Below, one piece after another: positions 63,152 to 64,000 of a DNA stretch of 64,000 bases. The DNA comes from Pseudoduganella plicata (GTDB lineage: Bacteria; Pseudomonadota; Gammaproteobacteria; Burkholderiales; Burkholderiaceae_D). Position 1 is the first letter of the stretch. Each line of letters starts with the position of its first letter. The position numbers and the translations under genes were made by a program. Below the pieces are notes generated by a model. It made no database searches. It saw only the letters and a program-made list of their open reading frames with translations, and was not told where the DNA came from. The stretch is taken from positions 3,906,001 through 3,970,000 of the forward strand of contig NZ_CP038026.1 in the NCBI RefSeq assembly GCF_004421005.1, in the 5' to 3' direction.

Positions 63152-64000
63152 ATGCCCGGCCAATCCCGTACCGACGACCAGAGTTTCCGCCGTATTCTGT
63201 ACCGCAACATCACGCTGCCGCTGGCAGCCGGCATCGTCAGCGCCGGGGTGTTCGTGGGCATTCTTGCCTACCTGCTCAACGCGCTGACGTGGGTGGAGCA
63301 CTCCGAACGGGTCATCGGCAATGCGCAGGAGTTACGCAAGCTGGCCGTGGACATGGAAACGGGCGTGCGCGGTTATCTGCTGACGGGGGACGAACAGTTC
63401 CTCGCGCCGTACCGCCTGGCCAAGCCAAAGGTTGAGACGGGCCTGAACACGCTGGCCGAGCTGGTCAAGGATAATCCGCGCCAGGTCGACCGGCTGCGTA
63501 TCATCCGCGCCCAGCAGTTGCAATGGGACAAGGTAGCGCAGGACATGGTGCGTGCCCGCACCACGGGCGGGGATTACCTGGGCATGATCAAGTCCCAGCG
63601 CGCCAAGGTCGAATTCGACGAGCTGCGCAACCTGTTCCTGGCCTTCGTGGCCGAGGAAGACCAGCTGCGGCAGGAGCGCTCGGACAATGCCCGTTCCGTC
63701 ACGTGGCTCACGGTAGGCGGTTACCTGACGGTCAGCCTGCTGATCAGCGGCTTCCTGGCCTGGTGGGGCCGGCGCGAGCTGACCCGTCTGTCGGACGTGT
63801 ACGGCAACGCGCTGGCGGAACAGCGCATCCAGTCCGAACGGGTGGAGCGCCAGGCCTGGCTGCGCTCGGGCCAGAGCAAGCTGGCCGAGCAGGGTATCGG
63901 CCAGCGCTCGCTGCCGGCGATGTCCGCCGCGCTGCTGAGCTTCCTGGCGCGCTACCTGGACGTGGCGGTCGGCGCGCTGTACGTGCGTGGTCCGGACGGC
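63152..64000 (+). CDS. CHASE3-domain sensor kinase, N-terminal part (3' end outside window)
   Basis: An open frame of 283 codons to the window edge. TM1 at ~22-46 (LPLAAGIVSAGVFVGILAYL), a CHASE3 periplasmic domain (~50-180: ELRKLAVDMETGVRGYLLTG, DEQFLAPYRLAKPKVETGLN), TM2 at ~184-206 (LTVGGYLTVSLLISGFLAWW), then a helical linker and the start of a GAF-like domain (AALLSFLARYLDVAVGALYV). Such proteins are usually hybrid histidine kinases with several receiver domains. The kinase part is not visible, so the enzyme class is inference. Confidence 0.85.
   Translation, partial: MPGQSRTDDQSFRRILYRNITLPLAAGIVSAGVFVGILAYLLNALTWVEHSERVIGNAQELRKLAVDMETGVRGYLLTGDEQFLAPYRLAKPKVETGLNTLAELVKDNPRQVDRLRIIRAQQLQWDKVAQDMVRARTTGGDYLGMIKSQRAKVEFDELRNLFLAFVAEEDQLRQERSDNARSVTWLTVGGYLTVSLLISGFLAWWGRRELTRLSDVYGNALAEQRIQSERVERQAWLRSGQSKLAEQGIGQRSLPAMSAALLSFLARYLDVAVGALYVRGPDG

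Noticed and set aside
1..64000. CRISPR arrays, insertion sequences, integrases or prophage
   Set aside because: No regularly spaced direct repeats, transposase, integrase or phage structural genes were seen. The tRNA cluster shows no adjoining integrase or partial tRNA copy that would mark an attachment site.

Overview
The window reads as a chromosomal segment of a high-GC betaproteobacterium, most likely a Massilia-like member of the Oxalobacteraceae (Burkholderiales). This is an inference from the GC-rich coding bias, a Burkholderiales-type trimeric porin, GTP-dependent PEP carboxykinase, RdgC, the ahpC-ahpF pair and dispersed palindromic repeats of the GGAGCCTGTCACC and GGGGTCAGGCAC types. 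No 16S rRNA or other decisive marker is present, so the genus is not proven.

Layout. (1) 1-5.9 kb: a type VI secretion cargo module. It holds the 3' end of a VgrG spike with a transthyretin-like tail, a PoNe-type PD-(D/E)xK DNase effector, two PoNi (DUF1910/DUF1911) immunity genes with a fossil third immunity tail between them, and a membrane protein of unknown role. This block is visibly AT-richer than the rest. (2) 5.9-10.6 kb: ahpC-ahpF peroxide defence, an AI-2E-family permease coupled to a cyclic-nucleotide-binding protein, and a tRNA-Val/tRNA-Asp/tRNA-Asp cluster. (3) 10.6-34.2 kb: a housekeeping and sensory mosaic. It contains an MFS transporter, NTF2 and XRE genes, a chemoreceptor, a porin, dinB with a LexA box, rdgC (frameshifted), a methyltransferase, a single-domain asparaginase, a 2-hydroxyacid dehydrogenase, pckG, a PAP2 lipoprotein, ankyrin, ZIP and SRPBCC/TetR genes, a 34-codon membrane peptide, an HCCA isomerase and uvrA. 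(4) 34.2-35.2 kb: ssb, divergent from uvrA, with a LexA box between them. (5) 35.3-56.7 kb: an accessory redox region with four SDRs, NTF2-like proteins, WrbA, an F420-reductase-like protein, a flavin reductase, pirin, a zinc-type quinone reductase and DoxX, interleaved with three AraC and two LysR regulators, plus a propeller-type sensor kinase/NarL regulator pair. (6) 56.8-64 kb: two unknown proteins, a SPINDLY-type O-GlcNAc transferase fused to a methyltransferase-like domain, nudC, folE, a lipoprotein and the start of a CHASE3 sensor kinase that runs off the window.

How the parts work together. The first module is an interbacterial weapon with its antidotes: VgrG carries the DNase and the PoNi proteins protect the producer. 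dinB and the uvrA/ssb pair look like SOS-regulon members. The 35-57 kb stretch looks like several small regulator-plus-oxidoreductase units for quinone or electrophile and oxidative stress. The strongest unexpected signals are the decayed immunity tail beside intact PoNi genes, the apparent frameshift that separates the start of the effector from its body, and the frameshift in rdgC.
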